Assembly (NCBI RefSeq): GCF_007859815.1
Contig: NZ_SJPH01000001.1
Location: forward strand, 780,448 to 844,447
From: Botrimarina hoheduenensis
Lineage (GTDB): Bacteria > Planctomycetota > Planctomycetia > Pirellulales > Lacipirellulaceae
Length of the DNA: 64,000 nt
Reading direction: 5' to 3'
Under the pieces are notes generated by a model, which was not told where the DNA came from, made no database searches, and saw only the letters and a list, made by a program, of their open reading frames with translations. Below are positions 8,117 to 19,626 of the stretch, in pieces. The stretch's first letter is position 1. Every line of letters begins with the position of its first letter. Position numbers and translations under genes: made by a program.

Positions 8117-9670
8117 ATGAAGTTCAACAGCGACGAGATCGCCTCGGTCATCCAGCAAGAAATTGCTAACTACGACGCAAAGATCGATGTCCGCGAGGTC
8201 GGTCGGGTGCTGGAAGTGGGCGACGGTATCGCTCGTGTCTATGGCCTGAGCGGCGTCATGGCTGGCGAGATGGTTCAGTTCGCCACAGGCGTGACTGGCC
8301 TGGCGTTCAACCTGGAAGAGAACTCGGTCGGCGTCATTATTCTTGGCGACTACCTGAAGATCTCCGAGGGCGAAGAAGTTCGCAGCACCGGTGAACTGCT
8401 CAGTGTGCCGGTTGGTGACGAACTGCTTGGCCGGGTGGTCGATCCGCTCGGCAACCCGCTGGACGGCAAGGGTCCGATCAACACGACCAAGCGTCGTCCG
8501 GTTGAGGTGATCGCCACCGGCGTGTCCGAGCGGCAGCCGGTCGGCGAGCCGATGCAGACCGGCATCAAGGCGATCGACGCGATGACCCCGATCGGTCGCG
8601 GCCAGCGTCAGCTGATCATCGGCGACCGCAAGACCGGCAAGACAGCGATCGCGATTGACGCGATCATCAACCAGAAGACTTCGGGCGTGAAGTGCTTCTA
8701 TGTTGCAGTGGGTCAGAAGGAATCGACCATCGCCGGTGTGATCGAGAAGCTCCGCGATAGCGGCGCGATGGATTACACCACGGTGATTGTGGCCGGAGCC
8801 AGCGATCCGGCACCGCTCCAGTACATCGGTCCCTACTCCGGAACGGCGATGGCCGAGGAGTACATGTTCAACGGCGGCCACGCCCTGGTGGTCTATGACG
8901 ACCTCAGCAAGCAGGCGGTCGCTTATCGCGAGTTGTCGCTGCTGATGCGTCGCCCACCGGGACGCGAAGCGTTCCCCGGTGACGTGTTCTATTGCCACAG
9001 CCGGCTGCTGGAACGTTCCGCGAAGTTGTCCGACGCGCTCGGCGGCGGATCGATTACCTCGCTCCCGATTATCGAGACCCTCGAAGGCGAAGTCTCGGCT
9101 TACATCCCGACCAACGTGATTTCGATTACGGACGGTCAGATTTACTTGCAGCCGGACCTGTTCTTCGCGGGCGTGAAGCCGGCGATGAATGCCGGTATCT
9201 CGGTGAGCCGCGTGGGCGGTGCCGCCCAGATCAAGGCGATGAAGAAGGTCTCGGGCGGACTTCGGCTCGACCTTGCCGCGTTCCGCGAGCTGGAAGCCTT
9301 TGCCCAGCTGGGCACCGAGCTCGATCCGGACACGCAGGCTAAGCTGGACCGCGGTTACCGCATGGTCGAGCTGCTCAAGCAGGGGCAGTACGCCCCGCTT
9401 GCGACCGAAGACGAGGTGCTGCTGATCCTGGCGGGCACCCAAGGTCACCTGGACGACGTGTCCGTGACCGACATCGGCGCTTTTGGTGACCAGTTCGTCA
9501 CTTTCCTGCACGATCAGAAGCCCGAGATTCGCAACGAGATCCGCGAGTCGGGTGCCATCAGCGACGATCTGTCGGCAACGATCACCGCTGCCATTGCCGA
9601 ATTCAAAACCCAGTTCGTTGCACCGTCTGCCTTGGATAAGGCGGAGGGCGTGGCACTCGCTGGCGCATGA
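8117..9670 (+). CDS. atpA: F1Fo ATP synthase subunit alpha
   Basis: 517 aa, the non-catalytic nucleotide-binding subunit. Walker A is GDRKTGKTA, and the alpha-specific [22 protein letters not shown] and arginine-finger region ([10 protein letters not shown]) are all present. The ATG at 8117 is preferred over the adjoining GTG at 8114; AAAGAG at 8105-8110 may serve as a weak SD. Length is standard. A long antisense open frame over this gene is a codon-bias shadow. Confidence 0.98.
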   Translation: MKFNSDEIASVIQQEIANYDAKIDVREVGRVLEVGDGIARVYGLSGVMAGEMVQFATGVTGLAFNLEENSVGVIILGDYLKISEGEEVRSTGELLSVPVGDELLGRVVDPLGNPLDGKGPINTTKRRPVEVIATGVSERQPVGEPMQTGIKAIDAMTPIGRGQRQLIIGDRKTGKTAIAIDAIINQKTSGVKCFYVAVGQKESTIAGVIEKLRDSGAMDYTTVIVAGASDPAPLQYIGPYSGTAMAEEYMFNGGHALVVYDDLSKQAVAYRELSLLMRRPPGREAFPGDVFYCHSRLLERSAKLSDALGGGSITSLPIIETLEGEVSAYIPTNVISITDGQIYLQPDLFFAGVKPAMNAGISVSRVGGAAQIKAMKKVSGGLRLDLAAFRELEAFAQLGTELDPDTQAKLDRGYRMVELLKQGQYAPLATEDEVLLILAGTQGHLDDVSVTDIGAFGDQFVTFLHDQKPEIRNEIRESGAISDDLSATITAAIAEFKTQFVAPSALDKAEGVALAGA

Positions 9671-9747
9671 CGCCGAGACCCATGAGTTAATCATCCGCCC
9701 GTCTGTTTTGATCTTCGCGTCCTGCGCCGCCAACCCGCTTCCCCGTC

Positions 9748-10626
9748 ATGGCCAACCCACGCCTCCTCGATAAGCGCCGCAAGTCGGTCAAGAACATCCG
9801 CAAGATCACGCGGACGATGGAATTGATCGCCACCGCGCGGTTCAAGAAGGCGATGGATCGTGCGTCGGCCGCAACGGCCTACACGAACCGCATCACGCAG
9901 CTGGTTGCCGACCTGATGCAAACGGGGCTCGAAGTTAGCCACCCGCTGCTCGCCAAGCGAGACAATGAGCAAAACGCCACGCTCCTGGTCTTAACAGCCA
10001 ATCGAGGCCTGTGCGGTGGTTTCAACGGCAACGTGATCAGGGCCGGGGCTCGTCAGTGGGACGCGCTCGAGGCCAGCGTGCCCAACTGCCGACTCGAGGT
10101 GAGCGGCAAACGCGGTATTTCGGGCATGAGCTACCGTGGTATTGCCGTCGCTGAGGGCTTCACGCAATTCGAGGACAAGCCCCGCTTCGACGAGGTAGAA
10201 GCGATCGCCACGCGCTACCTGAACGAGTTTGCCGCGGGCAAACTCGATCGGCTGGATGTCGTGTACACTCGGTTTTTGAATGCCGCACGCCAGCAAGTGG
10301 TCGTCGAAACACTTCTGCCGTTGGGCTCTTTGGGCGACGTTGAGAAGGCTGACTCCGCGTCGGCTAACACTCCCTACGAGTTCTTGCCCTCTCCCGAGAG
10401 CATTCTCGAAGAAGTCGTACCGACCAGCTTCAAGGTGAAGCTCTTCAAGTGCTTCCTCGATACGGCGGTGAGCGAGCAGATCGCCCGCCGCGTGGCGATG
10501 AAGGGAGCGACCGAAAATGCGGACGACCTCATCAAGTCGCTCAGCATGCAATACAACCGCGCCCGCCAGGGTCGCATCACCAACGAGCTGATGGACCTCA
10601 TCGGCGGTGTTAACGCACTCAGTTAA
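9748..10626 (+). CDS. atpG: F1Fo ATP synthase subunit gamma
   Basis: 292 aa, the central rotor shaft. The N-terminus (RLLDKRRKSVKNIRKITRTMELIATARF) and the C-terminal helix (LSMQYNRARQGRITNELMDLIGG) are diagnostic. The core contains the usual LTANRGLCGGFN. The ATG follows a C/T-rich leader without SD. Confidence 0.98.
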   Translation: MANPRLLDKRRKSVKNIRKITRTMELIATARFKKAMDRASAATAYTNRITQLVADLMQTGLEVSHPLLAKRDNEQNATLLVLTANRGLCGGFNGNVIRAGARQWDALEASVPNCRLEVSGKRGISGMSYRGIAVAEGFTQFEDKPRFDEVEAIATRYLNEFAAGKLDRLDVVYTRFLNAARQQVVVETLLPLGSLGDVEKADSASANTPYEFLPSPESILEEVVPTSFKVKLFKCFLDTAVSEQIARRVAMKGATENADDLIKSLSMQYNRARQGRITNELMDLIGGVNALS

Positions 10627-10715
10627 GCAACTTACACCGGCTACTCAATACGTACTGTGACTTCGAGAAGGGAGCAAAGGGGAAAAGAGAGAGCAAGCGA
10701 TGAGGTGCCTCTTAA

Positions 10716-12302
<1,587 letters not shown>

Positions 12303-12382
12303 TGAAGCCCAAGCAGCTCTCACCGGGGGCCGTCTTGGGTGACGGTTCTCACGATCGGCCGTAGCCGCAGAGAACATTAACC

Positions 12383-12790
12383 ATGGCCGAAGCTATCGGA
12401 ACCTTGAGCGTCAGCGTTGTTACTCCCGAGGAGACCGTCGTTCAGACGACAGTCGATTCGCTGGTCGTGCCCCTTTTTGATGGCGAGATCGGCATCCTTC
12501 GTGGTCACGCACCGATGATCGGTCGGCTGGGTTTTGGCGAGATGCGCTTAACGGCTCAGGGCGTCACAACGCGCTACTACGTCGATGGCGGATTTGTCCA
12601 AGTCGCCGATAACGTTGTGAGTGTGCTCACGGGCCGAGCCGCACCGCTCGATAAGCTCGATGCCGAGGCGGCTCGCACGCAGCTCGAAGGCAGCCTCAAG
12701 CAGTTGGCCACAGGAGACGACGCGATCGCGCTACGCGATCGGTTGGTTTCCCAGGCGCGGGCTCAGCTCAGCCTCGTGCGTAAGCTTTAA
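12383..12790 (+). CDS. atpC: F1Fo ATP synthase subunit epsilon
   Basis: 135 aa, the regulatory subunit on the gamma shaft. The N-terminal beta sandwich (SVVTPEETVVQTTVDSLVVPLFDGEIGILRGHAPMIG) and GGFVQVADNVVSVLT are typical. A C-terminal helical hairpin (LDAEAARTQLEGSLKQLA...) is present, so inhibition of ATP hydrolysis is possible. It is the last gene of the operon. Confidence 0.96.
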   Translation: MAEAIGTLSVSVVTPEETVVQTTVDSLVVPLFDGEIGILRGHAPMIGRLGFGEMRLTAQGVTTRYYVDGGFVQVADNVVSVLTGRAAPLDKLDAEAARTQLEGSLKQLATGDDAIALRDRLVSQARAQLSLVRKL

Positions 12791-12864
12791 TCGCTCATGG
12801 CGCGGGGGGGGCGGCCAAGACGCAAGGTCGCGGTGTCTCTTTCGTGCCGACACGGAGCCTCTCT

Positions 12865-13761
12865 ATGCCGTCGTTTGCCGATCGGCTTACCTCCGCTGTT
12901 CGTGAGAAGCGTAGCCCGCTGATGGTGGGCCTTGATCCGCGGCTGGATCAGTTGCCGGTTTCGCTTCGCCCGCCGTTAGAGGCTTCCGCAGCAGAGCGTG
13001 CCGACGCCTTCTGCGAGTTCTGCCGGGGCGTCATCGATGCCGTGGCCGACTTCACGCCGATCGTTAAGCCGCAGGTGGCGTTCTTTGAAGAGCTCGGCCC
13101 CGCGGGGATGGTCGCCCTGGGAGCCGTGATCGAGGAGGCGCACCGCGCCGGTCTGCTGGTGTGTGTCGATGGCAAGCGAAACGATATCGGCACCACGGCA
13201 CAAGCTTACGCCAATGGTTGGCTCGGGGAACAGAGCCCGTGGCGAGGCGATGCGTTGACGGTCAGTCCCTACCTGGGCGACGACAGCCTTGAACCCTTCA
13301 CGAAGCTTGCCGCCGAACGCGATGCGGGCGTTTTTGTGCTGGTGAAGACCTCTAATCCGGGAGGGGCCCTGTGGCAGGATTTGGAGGCTGAGGGCAAAAC
13401 GCTCTATCGGCGTGTCGGTGAATACGTTGAGACGATCGCAGCGTCTACCGTCGGCGCGAGCGGCTATGGCGTTGCGGGTGCCGTTGTCGGAGCGACTTAT
13501 CCTCAGCAACTGGCCGAGCTGCGCGCGGCCATGCCGCATACCTGGTTCTTGATACCCGGTTTTGGTGCCCAAGGGGGAGCCGCAGCGGACGTCGCCGCGG
13601 GGTTCGACGCCCAGGGACTTGGAGCCGTGGTCAACAGCTCTCGTGGCGTCATCTTCGCGTATGAGAAGAACCCGCAGCCCGACTGGCGCGACGCGGTTCG
13701 CGAGGCTGCCCGTAGCGCGTGCGAACAGCTCCGCGCTGCGACCTCCGCGGGACAGCTCTGA
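12865..13761 (+). CDS. pyrF: Orotidine 5'-phosphate decarboxylase (type 2)
   Basis: 298 aa; makes UMP in pyrimidine synthesis. The barrel starts LMVGLDPRLDQLP. The catalytic Asp-Lys-Asp-Asp array is in VCVDGKRNDIGTTAQAYA, and the phosphate loop region GFGAQGGAAADV and NSSRGVIFAY are present. The longer type 2 form matches this length. The ATG at 12865 fits the family start better than the in-frame GTG at 12844, which would add seven residues. It stands alone after the atp operon and converges with the DUF309 gene. Confidence 0.96.
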   Translation: MPSFADRLTSAVREKRSPLMVGLDPRLDQLPVSLRPPLEASAAERADAFCEFCRGVIDAVADFTPIVKPQVAFFEELGPAGMVALGAVIEEAHRAGLLVCVDGKRNDIGTTAQAYANGWLGEQSPWRGDALTVSPYLGDDSLEPFTKLAAERDAGVFVLVKTSNPGGALWQDLEAEGKTLYRRVGEYVETIAASTVGASGYGVAGAVVGATYPQQLAELRAAMPHTWFLIPGFGAQGGAAADVAAGFDAQGLGAVVNSSRGVIFAYEKNPQPDWRDAVREAARSACEQLRAATSAGQL

Positions 13762-13765
13762 CGCG

Positions 13766-13789
13766 CCTGCCGACGCTGAACTCGGCAGG
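13766..13789. terminator. Hairpin between convergent genes
   Basis: CCTGCCGA (13766-13773) pairs perfectly with TCGGCAGG (13782-13789) around an 8-nt loop, 4 bp after the pyrF stop and facing the DUF309 gene. There is no clear T-run on either side, so it may act as a bidirectional structural terminator. Confidence 0.45.
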
Positions 13790-13864
13790 TTGCGCACAGG
13801 GGTTACATGCACCAGACTGCCTCTGACCGCTCGGTTGGTAGGCTCCCAGCCAGCAATCGGCTTT

Positions 13865-14263
13865 TCAATCCCCGAGCACCAGGTGCTTGGCGTCGGGCAA
13901 TCGTCCGTGTTCTTCAGCGAAGCGGGCCAAGCTTCGCAGGTGAGCGACCAGCAGCCCGTACCGCCGAGGTGAGGAGATCGGGGCGAGCAGCTCGATCGCA
14001 CGCCTGGCATGCCTGCGGACACCGATTGGGTTGCCGGCCTGCTCTTTGACCCCCGCCGCGGCCAGCTTGATAAGGGCTTTCAAGAAGTCAGCGCTGGGCC
14101 CGCGCCGTCCCGCGGCGATCCAGAGCTCCTCCCACGCCTCGTGGGCATTCCAATAGGCTTTCTCGTTGAAAAGGGTGACCGCCTGTTGGTGAAGAGGGCA
14201 GCTCAGCCAGCTCCTTTCCGACAGGGGGTCAGGCAGATTTTCGGATTCAGAAAGCGGCATCAT
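13865..14263 (-). CDS. DUF309 family protein
   Basis: 132 aa. The DUF309 signature is clear: NEKAYWNAHEAWEELWIAAG followed by DFLKALIKLAAAGVKEQAGNPIGVRRHARRAIELL. The family is a small all-helical fold of unknown biochemical role. The ATG at 14263 (or the next at 14260) is chosen because further upstream the frame overlaps the start of the divergent membrane-protein gene at 14323 and loses any plausible protein character. Confidence 0.87.
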   Translation of the reverse strand: MMPLSESENLPDPLSERSWLSCPLHQQAVTLFNEKAYWNAHEAWEELWIAAGRRGPSADFLKALIKLAAAGVKEQAGNPIGVRRHARRAIELLAPISSPRRYGLLVAHLRSLARFAEEHGRLPDAKHLVLGD

Positions 14264-14322
14264 CGGGTAGAGTCGTGGCCTGAGGTTGTTGCTGTGGCCG
14301 CCGGATTCGTCACAATCAAAGT

Positions 14323-14574
14323 ATGCAATTTTTACCACGCTTCTCGCTGCGCACCGGATTGATTGCGCTGACCGTCGGGGCACTCCTGGCGGTGTCGTTG
14401 CGGGCCGCAGCGATCGGCGAGCCGTGGGCGATCGGCGCGGGCATCGGTGTGCTGAGTCTTCCGGTGCTGCTCTGCTTTCACGCGTTGCTCTACGCCCTGG
14501 CGAGAATGCTCGCACGTTCACCGGTGCGACGCACGCAAGAAACCGAGCAAAGCAGCGCGGAGTCGCCCGCGTGA
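14323..14574 (+). CDS. Small membrane protein, first gene of an ABC-export cluster
   Basis: 83 aa with two probable membrane helices (IALTVGALLAVSLRAAAIG and AIGAGIGVLSLPVLLCFHALLYALA), then a polar tail. I do not recognise the family. Its TGA overlaps the GTG start of the next gene (GTGA at 14571-14574), strongly suggesting translational coupling with the large membrane protein and ABC genes downstream. Confidence 0.65.
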   Translation: MQFLPRFSLRTGLIALTVGALLAVSLRAAAIGEPWAIGAGIGVLSLPVLLCFHALLYALARMLARSPVRRTQETEQSSAESPA

Positions 14575-16817
14575 GAACCATCCCGACATCAGCTCCGCAC
14601 CAGGCAGCGACCGCTCTCGGAAAGCTATCTCGCGTTTCGCTATCGTGTGAACGATCTCAGCGGTTATCGTCTAACGCCGTGATGCTGTTGGCTCTGCTTA
14701 CGGTGATCTCGATCGCTGCCAGCGCAGCGGCCTTTAACGGCTTCACGATGCGGATGCCCAGCGTAGGCTTTGCATCGCCCAAGAGCGGGCTCGCGCTCGA
14801 GCTGGACGCCAACTGGTTCAATTCCGGTGGCTATCGCCCGATCCAGGTGCGCTTCACCGCAACCGTCGCAAAGTCGTTCGACCGCGAAGTCGCTCTCAAG
14901 CTCTATTGGTCTTCGCGTAATGGCGTGAAGGACGCGGTCAACCTGACCGTCTCGAAGGGCTTCACGATTCCCGCCGGCCAGACAACCGCCGAGGGAGTTA
15001 TCCGAATGCCTGGCTATAACGAGTCGGGATTCTTGTGGTGCGATGTCGTCGTTGATGGCAAAGCCGATGCGTCGCTGTCGATTGATCGGAAAGCTGCGCA
15101 GTTCTTTGCTTCACCCGCAGGAGAGGAGATCGGCCTGAAGCAACTCAAGCTGCGTGACGCGGGCAGCGGTACCGTGTCGTGGCTTGGCCGGCGCTCGATG
15201 CCACGGCAGTATCAGGATCTCGACCAGCTAATGGTTGAGGATGCGGTGTCGGAGCCTTGTGATCAATGGCTCGATTATTCGTCCGCAGACATCGTCCGCA
15301 CGCAGCTGTCGATGCTGCGTATCATGGCCGAACGTGATCCCGCAGCGATTGCTGCACTGCGTCGGTTTGCGCTGGCGGGCGGCTTTGTCTGGATCGAGAA
15401 CGTTGAGGATGAAGCCGAGGCGCTGAATGAGATCACGCGACTGCTAGCGATCGGCGGCTGGTCGTTCGATCTCGACACCCCCTTCGACGCCACGTTGACG
15501 CCGGTATCCGAAGCAGAGGGCTGGAATCGCGAATCATTAATGAGCCGGCCCGTCAGCCCGCCTGGTTCCGAGGGGCAAACGCTGGGGCAGGATATCCGCG
15601 GGCTGCTTTCTGCGGCGCTCGAATCGAGCAGTGGCGGTCTTACCAGCCGGGGCTGGTACGCCGTTCATGGGGCCGGATTGGGCCGTGTGATGGCCTTTCC
15701 TGCCGAAGGATTCGACATTCCCCGTCGCATCAGTCCTGGAGTCGCCGCGAACGCTTCAAAGCGGTGGGTTAACCGCGGCTGGGAGCGGCGTCACGGCGTG
15801 CGCCCCGAAGTTGGCAGCCCCGACTTTGCGAACCTGTTGATCCCCGGCGTGGGATTCGCCCCCGTGGGTGAGTTCCAGGTGCTCATAACGCTCTTCGTGT
15901 TGGCGATCGGCCCGCTGAACTACTGGCTGCTGTGGCGTAAGCAGCGGCTCGACCTGCTCGTGATCACCACCCCGCTTGGTGCGCTGTTGGTAACGGCATG
16001 CCTGTTTGTGTACGCCACATTTTCCGATGGCTTTGGGGTGCGTGTCAGGGCTCGAGGCCTGACCGTCATCAATCAACCCGCCGGAGAGGCGGTTACCTGG
16101 GCACGCCTTTGTCACTACGCGGGGCTTGGCGTACGAGGCGAATTCTCCATGCCGCCCGATACCATGCTTTATCCGATCAAGCCTGGCTGGGAGGTGGCGG
16201 TTGGTCCGCAACAGAGCGAATCGCGTGGGTTGGCGTGGGAACCGGATCGGCAGCATCTGGTCAGCGGCTGGTTGCCGGCCCGAACCTCGGCCCAGCATCT
16301 ATTGGTGCGAGCGGGTCCCTTCGCCAAGGAGTTGTTGGTGACGACCACGGCTGATCAGCAGGTTGAAGTGCGTAACCGCCTCGGTGCCGATCTGCAGCTA
16401 CTCATGGTCTACGACGAGGGCGGTCAGTGGTGGCGTGGCGAGTCGATCAATGTTGACGGAGTCGCCCGGCTGGAAGCGATCGACAAGGTCGAAGCCGTCG
16501 CTCAGATACGCCAGATCACGCTTGATAACGAACCGCAAATCCCGCTTGGTGCGGGCCGGCAGATTGAAGATTCGCTCGAACGTATCGGGGCATCACGCAG
16601 CGCAAGGCGGCTGCAACGGGAGGTTGCCGATGTATCTCCTGGCGGAAACCTGATGAACCAAGCCATCGACCGACTCGTCGGCCTCGAAGGGGGAGCCCCA
16701 TTGAATCTGCCGCCCCGTAGCTACGTGGCGCTCAGCACAAAAACGGTGGGGGTTCCGCTGGGATTCGAGAGCGTGACCGAGGCGGGGAGTTTTCATCTAA
16801 CCGTTGGGAACTGGTGA
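14571..16817 (+). CDS. Large membrane protein of unknown function in ABC cluster
   Basis: 748 aa from the GTG at 14571, which overlaps the previous stop. An N-terminal membrane helix (VMLLALLTVISIAASAAAF, about 37-55) leads into a roughly 380-residue extracytoplasmic region. Two further helices near residues 437-480 follow (VLITLFVLAIGPLNYWLLW; LLVITTPLGALLVTACLFVYAT), then a second soluble domain. The 'IGPLNYWLLW' helix pair is typical of uncharacterised membrane proteins that accompany ABC-2 exporters in planctomycetes and Firmicutes. No enzyme motif is visible. The next gene, an ABC ATPase, begins 3 bp after its stop, so the two very likely work together. Confidence 0.85.
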   Translation: MRTIPTSAPHQAATALGKLSRVSLSCERSQRLSSNAVMLLALLTVISIAASAAAFNGFTMRMPSVGFASPKSGLALELDANWFNSGGYRPIQVRFTATVAKSFDREVALKLYWSSRNGVKDAVNLTVSKGFTIPAGQTTAEGVIRMPGYNESGFLWCDVVVDGKADASLSIDRKAAQFFASPAGEEIGLKQLKLRDAGSGTVSWLGRRSMPRQYQDLDQLMVEDAVSEPCDQWLDYSSADIVRTQLSMLRIMAERDPAAIAALRRFALAGGFVWIENVEDEAEALNEITRLLAIGGWSFDLDTPFDATLTPVSEAEGWNRESLMSRPVSPPGSEGQTLGQDIRGLLSAALESSSGGLTSRGWYAVHGAGLGRVMAFPAEGFDIPRRISPGVAANASKRWVNRGWERRHGVRPEVGSPDFANLLIPGVGFAPVGEFQVLITLFVLAIGPLNYWLLWRKQRLDLLVITTPLGALLVTACLFVYATFSDGFGVRVRARGLTVINQPAGEAVTWARLCHYAGLGVRGEFSMPPDTMLYPIKPGWEVAVGPQQSESRGLAWEPDRQHLVSGWLPARTSAQHLLVRAGPFAKELLVTTTADQQVEVRNRLGADLQLLMVYDEGGQWWRGESINVDGVARLEAIDKVEAVAQIRQITLDNEPQIPLGAGRQIEDSLERIGASRSARRLQREVADVSPGGNLMNQAIDRLVGLEGGAPLNLPPRSYVALSTKTVGVPLGFESVTEAGSFHLTVGNW

Positions 16818-16820
16818 ACC

Positions 16821-17852
16821 ATGAACCTGAGCCCTTCTTCCAACGGCGGCCCCGTTGCAAGTGATCCGGCCGCTTGGACCATGTCGAGCCGTCCGGCCGC
16901 GACCTCAGCACCGCCGATCGAGCTTCGCAACCTCAACCGCTGGTTTGGCACGACGCACGCGGTTGACGACGTCACGTTCACGGTCGGTGTCGGCGAAGTA
17001 TTCGGCTACATCGGCCCGAACGGTGCCGGCAAGACCACTAGCATGCGGATCCTGGCAACCCTCGACGAGCCCTCCTCGGGCGACGCCTTCGTCGATGGTT
17101 TTTCGGTGGTCGAAGATCCTGACCGAGTGCGGTCACGGCTGGGCTTCATGCCCGATTACTACGGCACGTACCAGAATGTCAATGTCTGGGAGTATCTGGA
17201 TTTCTTCGCGCGGGCGTACGGATTGCGGGGCACGGTACGCAAGCGCGCACTCGACTTTGTGATGGACTTTACGGGGCTTGACGACTTAGCACGCAAGCCG
17301 ATCGACGGCTTGTCCAAAGGAATGAAGCAGCGATTGTGCCTAGGGCGCACCATGATCCACGACCCTTCGGTTATGGTTCTCGACGAGCCCGCTGCAGGCC
17401 TTGATCCGCGCGCCCGTATCGAGCTGCGTGAGATGATCACACGCCTCGCGGAACTCGGCAAAGCCGTTCTTATTAGCTCACATATCCTGACCGAGTTGGC
17501 CGAGGTCTGCGATCGGGTGGGCATCATCGAGCTGGGCCGGCTCGTTGCCGTTGGCACGGTGGAAGAGATCAGCAGCCGTGTCGAGCAACGGATCGCGGTG
17601 CAGGTGCGGCTGCTGGGCGAGGTGGGCCCGCTCGTTGCTTGGTTGCAGCAGCAGCCTGAAATCGAAGAGGTCTCAGCGGCCGAGGCCCATGTGCGTTTCG
17701 TGCAAAGCTCGGAGCGCGAGCGTAGCGCAGAGCATCTGGCAGACACGCTGGCGGGAATGATCGGCGCTGGTTTTCGTGTGACCGAGTTCTCCACCAAAAG
17801 CAAATCGCTCGAAGACGTTTTTCTGCACGTCACTCAGGGACGCGTGCAATAG
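16821..17852 (+). CDS. ABC transporter ATP-binding protein (ABC-2 export type)
   Basis: 343 aa. Walker A is GPNGAGKTT, the signature is LSKGMKQRLCLGR, Walker B is VMVLDEPAAGLDP, and the H-loop is SSHIL. A roughly 35-residue N-terminal extension precedes the ATPase domain; an internal ATG (MSSRPAA) is an alternative start. The C-terminal 100 residues (QRIAVQVRLLG...) form the extra domain common in DrrA/CcmA/NatA-like ATPases. It pairs with the permease 58 bp downstream. The substrate is unknown. Confidence 0.95.
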   Translation: MNLSPSSNGGPVASDPAAWTMSSRPAATSAPPIELRNLNRWFGTTHAVDDVTFTVGVGEVFGYIGPNGAGKTTSMRILATLDEPSSGDAFVDGFSVVEDPDRVRSRLGFMPDYYGTYQNVNVWEYLDFFARAYGLRGTVRKRALDFVMDFTGLDDLARKPIDGLSKGMKQRLCLGRTMIHDPSVMVLDEPAAGLDPRARIELREMITRLAELGKAVLISSHILTELAEVCDRVGIIELGRLVAVGTVEEISSRVEQRIAVQVRLLGEVGPLVAWLQQQPEIEEVSAAEAHVRFVQSSERERSAEHLADTLAGMIGAGFRVTEFSTKSKSLEDVFLHVTQGRVQ

Positions 17853-17910
17853 CTGCCGTTGCTGCCTGGCAAGACCTGTGCTTGTGCCCGTCCCCTCAGA
17901 CGAAATCCCC

Positions 17911-19578
17911 ATGGCGATCGCCTCCGACCCCGCTGCGATGACCGAGCCGACGCCCGCGCGGGCGGAGGGGGGCTTTTGGACACGGCTCGACGCCCTGATC
18001 AGCTGGCTCGGTGAGGGGCTCAACCCGATCCTTGTCAAAGAGACACGCCAAGCGCTCAAGAGCCGGCAGTTCACGCTCTGGTTCGTTTTGTTGCTGGTTG
18101 CCTGCTGGATCACGACGGTCGGTGGCGTTGCGCTGGTGGGGCCCAGCATCTACTACGTGTCCGCAGGCGGCTATCTGCTGCGCGTTTACTACGCGGTGCT
18201 GCTGCTCCCCTTGACGGTCGTGATCCCGTTCAATGCGTTCCGATCGCTAACCGCCGAGCAAGAAGAGAACACCCGCGATCTGCTCGAGGTTTCGACCCTC
18301 ACGCCCTGGCAAGTCGTGAACGGCAAGCTGGGCAGCGCGGTCCTGCAGATGCTGATGTACCTTTCAGCCTTAGCCCCGTGTATCGCGTTCACTTACCTGC
18401 TGCGGGGGGTCGATCTGCTGACGATCGGTCTGTTGCTGCTGTACGCGGTGCTGGCATCGATCGGGCTGTCGATGATCGGTCTGCTGCTGGCGGCGACCAA
18501 CAAGCAGCGTCGTGGGCAGAACTTTCTGGCGGTGGTCTTCGCGGGAGGTCTCTTTTTTGCTTTTTCGACGATTTTCGCGATGTCGATGGCGGCAATGGAG
18601 TTGGACCCCGGCGAACGCTCGAGCCCGGCGTTCTTCTGGATCCATCTGGGCCTGCTCAGCCTCTACGCTACTACGTTTGGGATCGTCTACGTCGCAACAG
18701 CCGGGCTGTGCACGTTCTCTAGCGCGAACCGCTCGACCCCATTGCGGGTTGCTCTCGTGATTCAGCAAGCCGTGTTTATCGCTTGGTGCGCCGGCATGAT
18801 CGCGACTTCCCCAGCGGTGGGGGACGGACTGCTCGCGATCGTGTTTACGGCATCCATCTATTGGTTTGTCGCGGGAGCGGTGCTGACCAGCGAACCTGCC
18901 GAACTCTCACAGCGTGTGCGCCGCCGCTTACCCCAGAGCCTCGTGGGCCGTGCCCTGTTTAGCTGGTTCTGCCCCGGCCCTGCTTCGGGATACATCTTTG
19001 CGATCACCAATCTGGGATTGGTGCTGTTGCTCTGGGCCGGGTCGATCATTTGGTGCCGAGTTACAGGCAGCATGCCACTTGCGTCAGCGCTTTTCATCGC
19101 GGCGGTATGCTGGGCTTATATAGTCACGTTCTTGGGTCTTGGTTTGCTCGCGATAACGGCGCTCCGTAAGGTCGCGACACTCACACTGTTGGGCGGATTC
19201 TTGGTTCAGGTGCTGCTCGTGCTGGCGGCCAGTGGCGTCCCGTTGCTGGTACAGGTCCTTAGCAATCGTGTCCGGCTGGGCGACGCTACCTTGTATGAGA
19301 CTACCAGCCCGGTGCTCACTGTGATGCGTCTGACCGATGGTCAACTGGATGCGACGGAAGAGTACCTCGTCGCGGGGGTTGTCTTTTCTGCGGCCGCTAG
19401 CGTGCTGCTTGTGTGCCTCAGGCTGGCCGGGCGCGAAGCGGGGCTGCGTCGCGTCGCGAAGCCCCAACGCGTGATCGAAGATGACCTGTCAATGGCCCCC
19501 GCTGCGCAGCCTGTGCCAACGAATCCCTGGGGAGACTTGGCGGTTCGAACGGCTCGAACCGAAGAGCGCGAAGGATGA
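17911..19578 (+). CDS. ABC-2 type permease
   Basis: 555 aa from the ATG at 17911 (a GTG at 17878 would add 11 residues). NPILVKETRQALKSRQFTLWF (about residues 43-63) is the standard start of ABC-2 permeases of the 'ABC transporter permease subunit' class. About 12 hydrophobic helices follow, with a cytosolic loop (VRRRLPQSLVGRALFSWFCPGP). The tail is Pro/Ala-rich and charged. It is the last clear gene of the four-gene export cluster. Its end converges with the PilP-like gene. Confidence 0.93.
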   Translation: MAIASDPAAMTEPTPARAEGGFWTRLDALISWLGEGLNPILVKETRQALKSRQFTLWFVLLLVACWITTVGGVALVGPSIYYVSAGGYLLRVYYAVLLLPLTVVIPFNAFRSLTAEQEENTRDLLEVSTLTPWQVVNGKLGSAVLQMLMYLSALAPCIAFTYLLRGVDLLTIGLLLLYAVLASIGLSMIGLLLAATNKQRRGQNFLAVVFAGGLFFAFSTIFAMSMAAMELDPGERSSPAFFWIHLGLLSLYATTFGIVYVATAGLCTFSSANRSTPLRVALVIQQAVFIAWCAGMIATSPAVGDGLLAIVFTASIYWFVAGAVLTSEPAELSQRVRRRLPQSLVGRALFSWFCPGPASGYIFAITNLGLVLLLWAGSIIWCRVTGSMPLASALFIAAVCWAYIVTFLGLGLLAITALRKVATLTLLGGFLVQVLLVLAASGVPLLVQVLSNRVRLGDATLYETTSPVLTVMRLTDGQLDATEEYLVAGVVFSAAASVLLVCLRLAGREAGLRRVAKPQRVIEDDLSMAPAAQPVPTNPWGDLAVRTARTEEREG

Positions 19579-19626
19579 CCGATGCCGCAGCGCGAAGATA
19601 ATTCTGCTGACCAAGAGATCGATCGA

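Noticed and set aside
8093..9733. A 546-codon antisense open frame over atpA
   Set aside because: It mirrors the strongly conserved atpA gene. The translated text is Arg/His-rich and without domain, which is typical of antisense frames in GC-rich genes.
12976..14022. Long antisense frame over pyrF
   Set aside because: pyrF catalytic motifs fix the reading direction.
13865..14581. 238-codon version of the DUF309 gene
   Set aside because: The added N-terminal 106 residues are Arg/Pro-rich and overlap the start of the divergent, translationally coupled membrane-protein genes. The family begins at the ATG near 14263.
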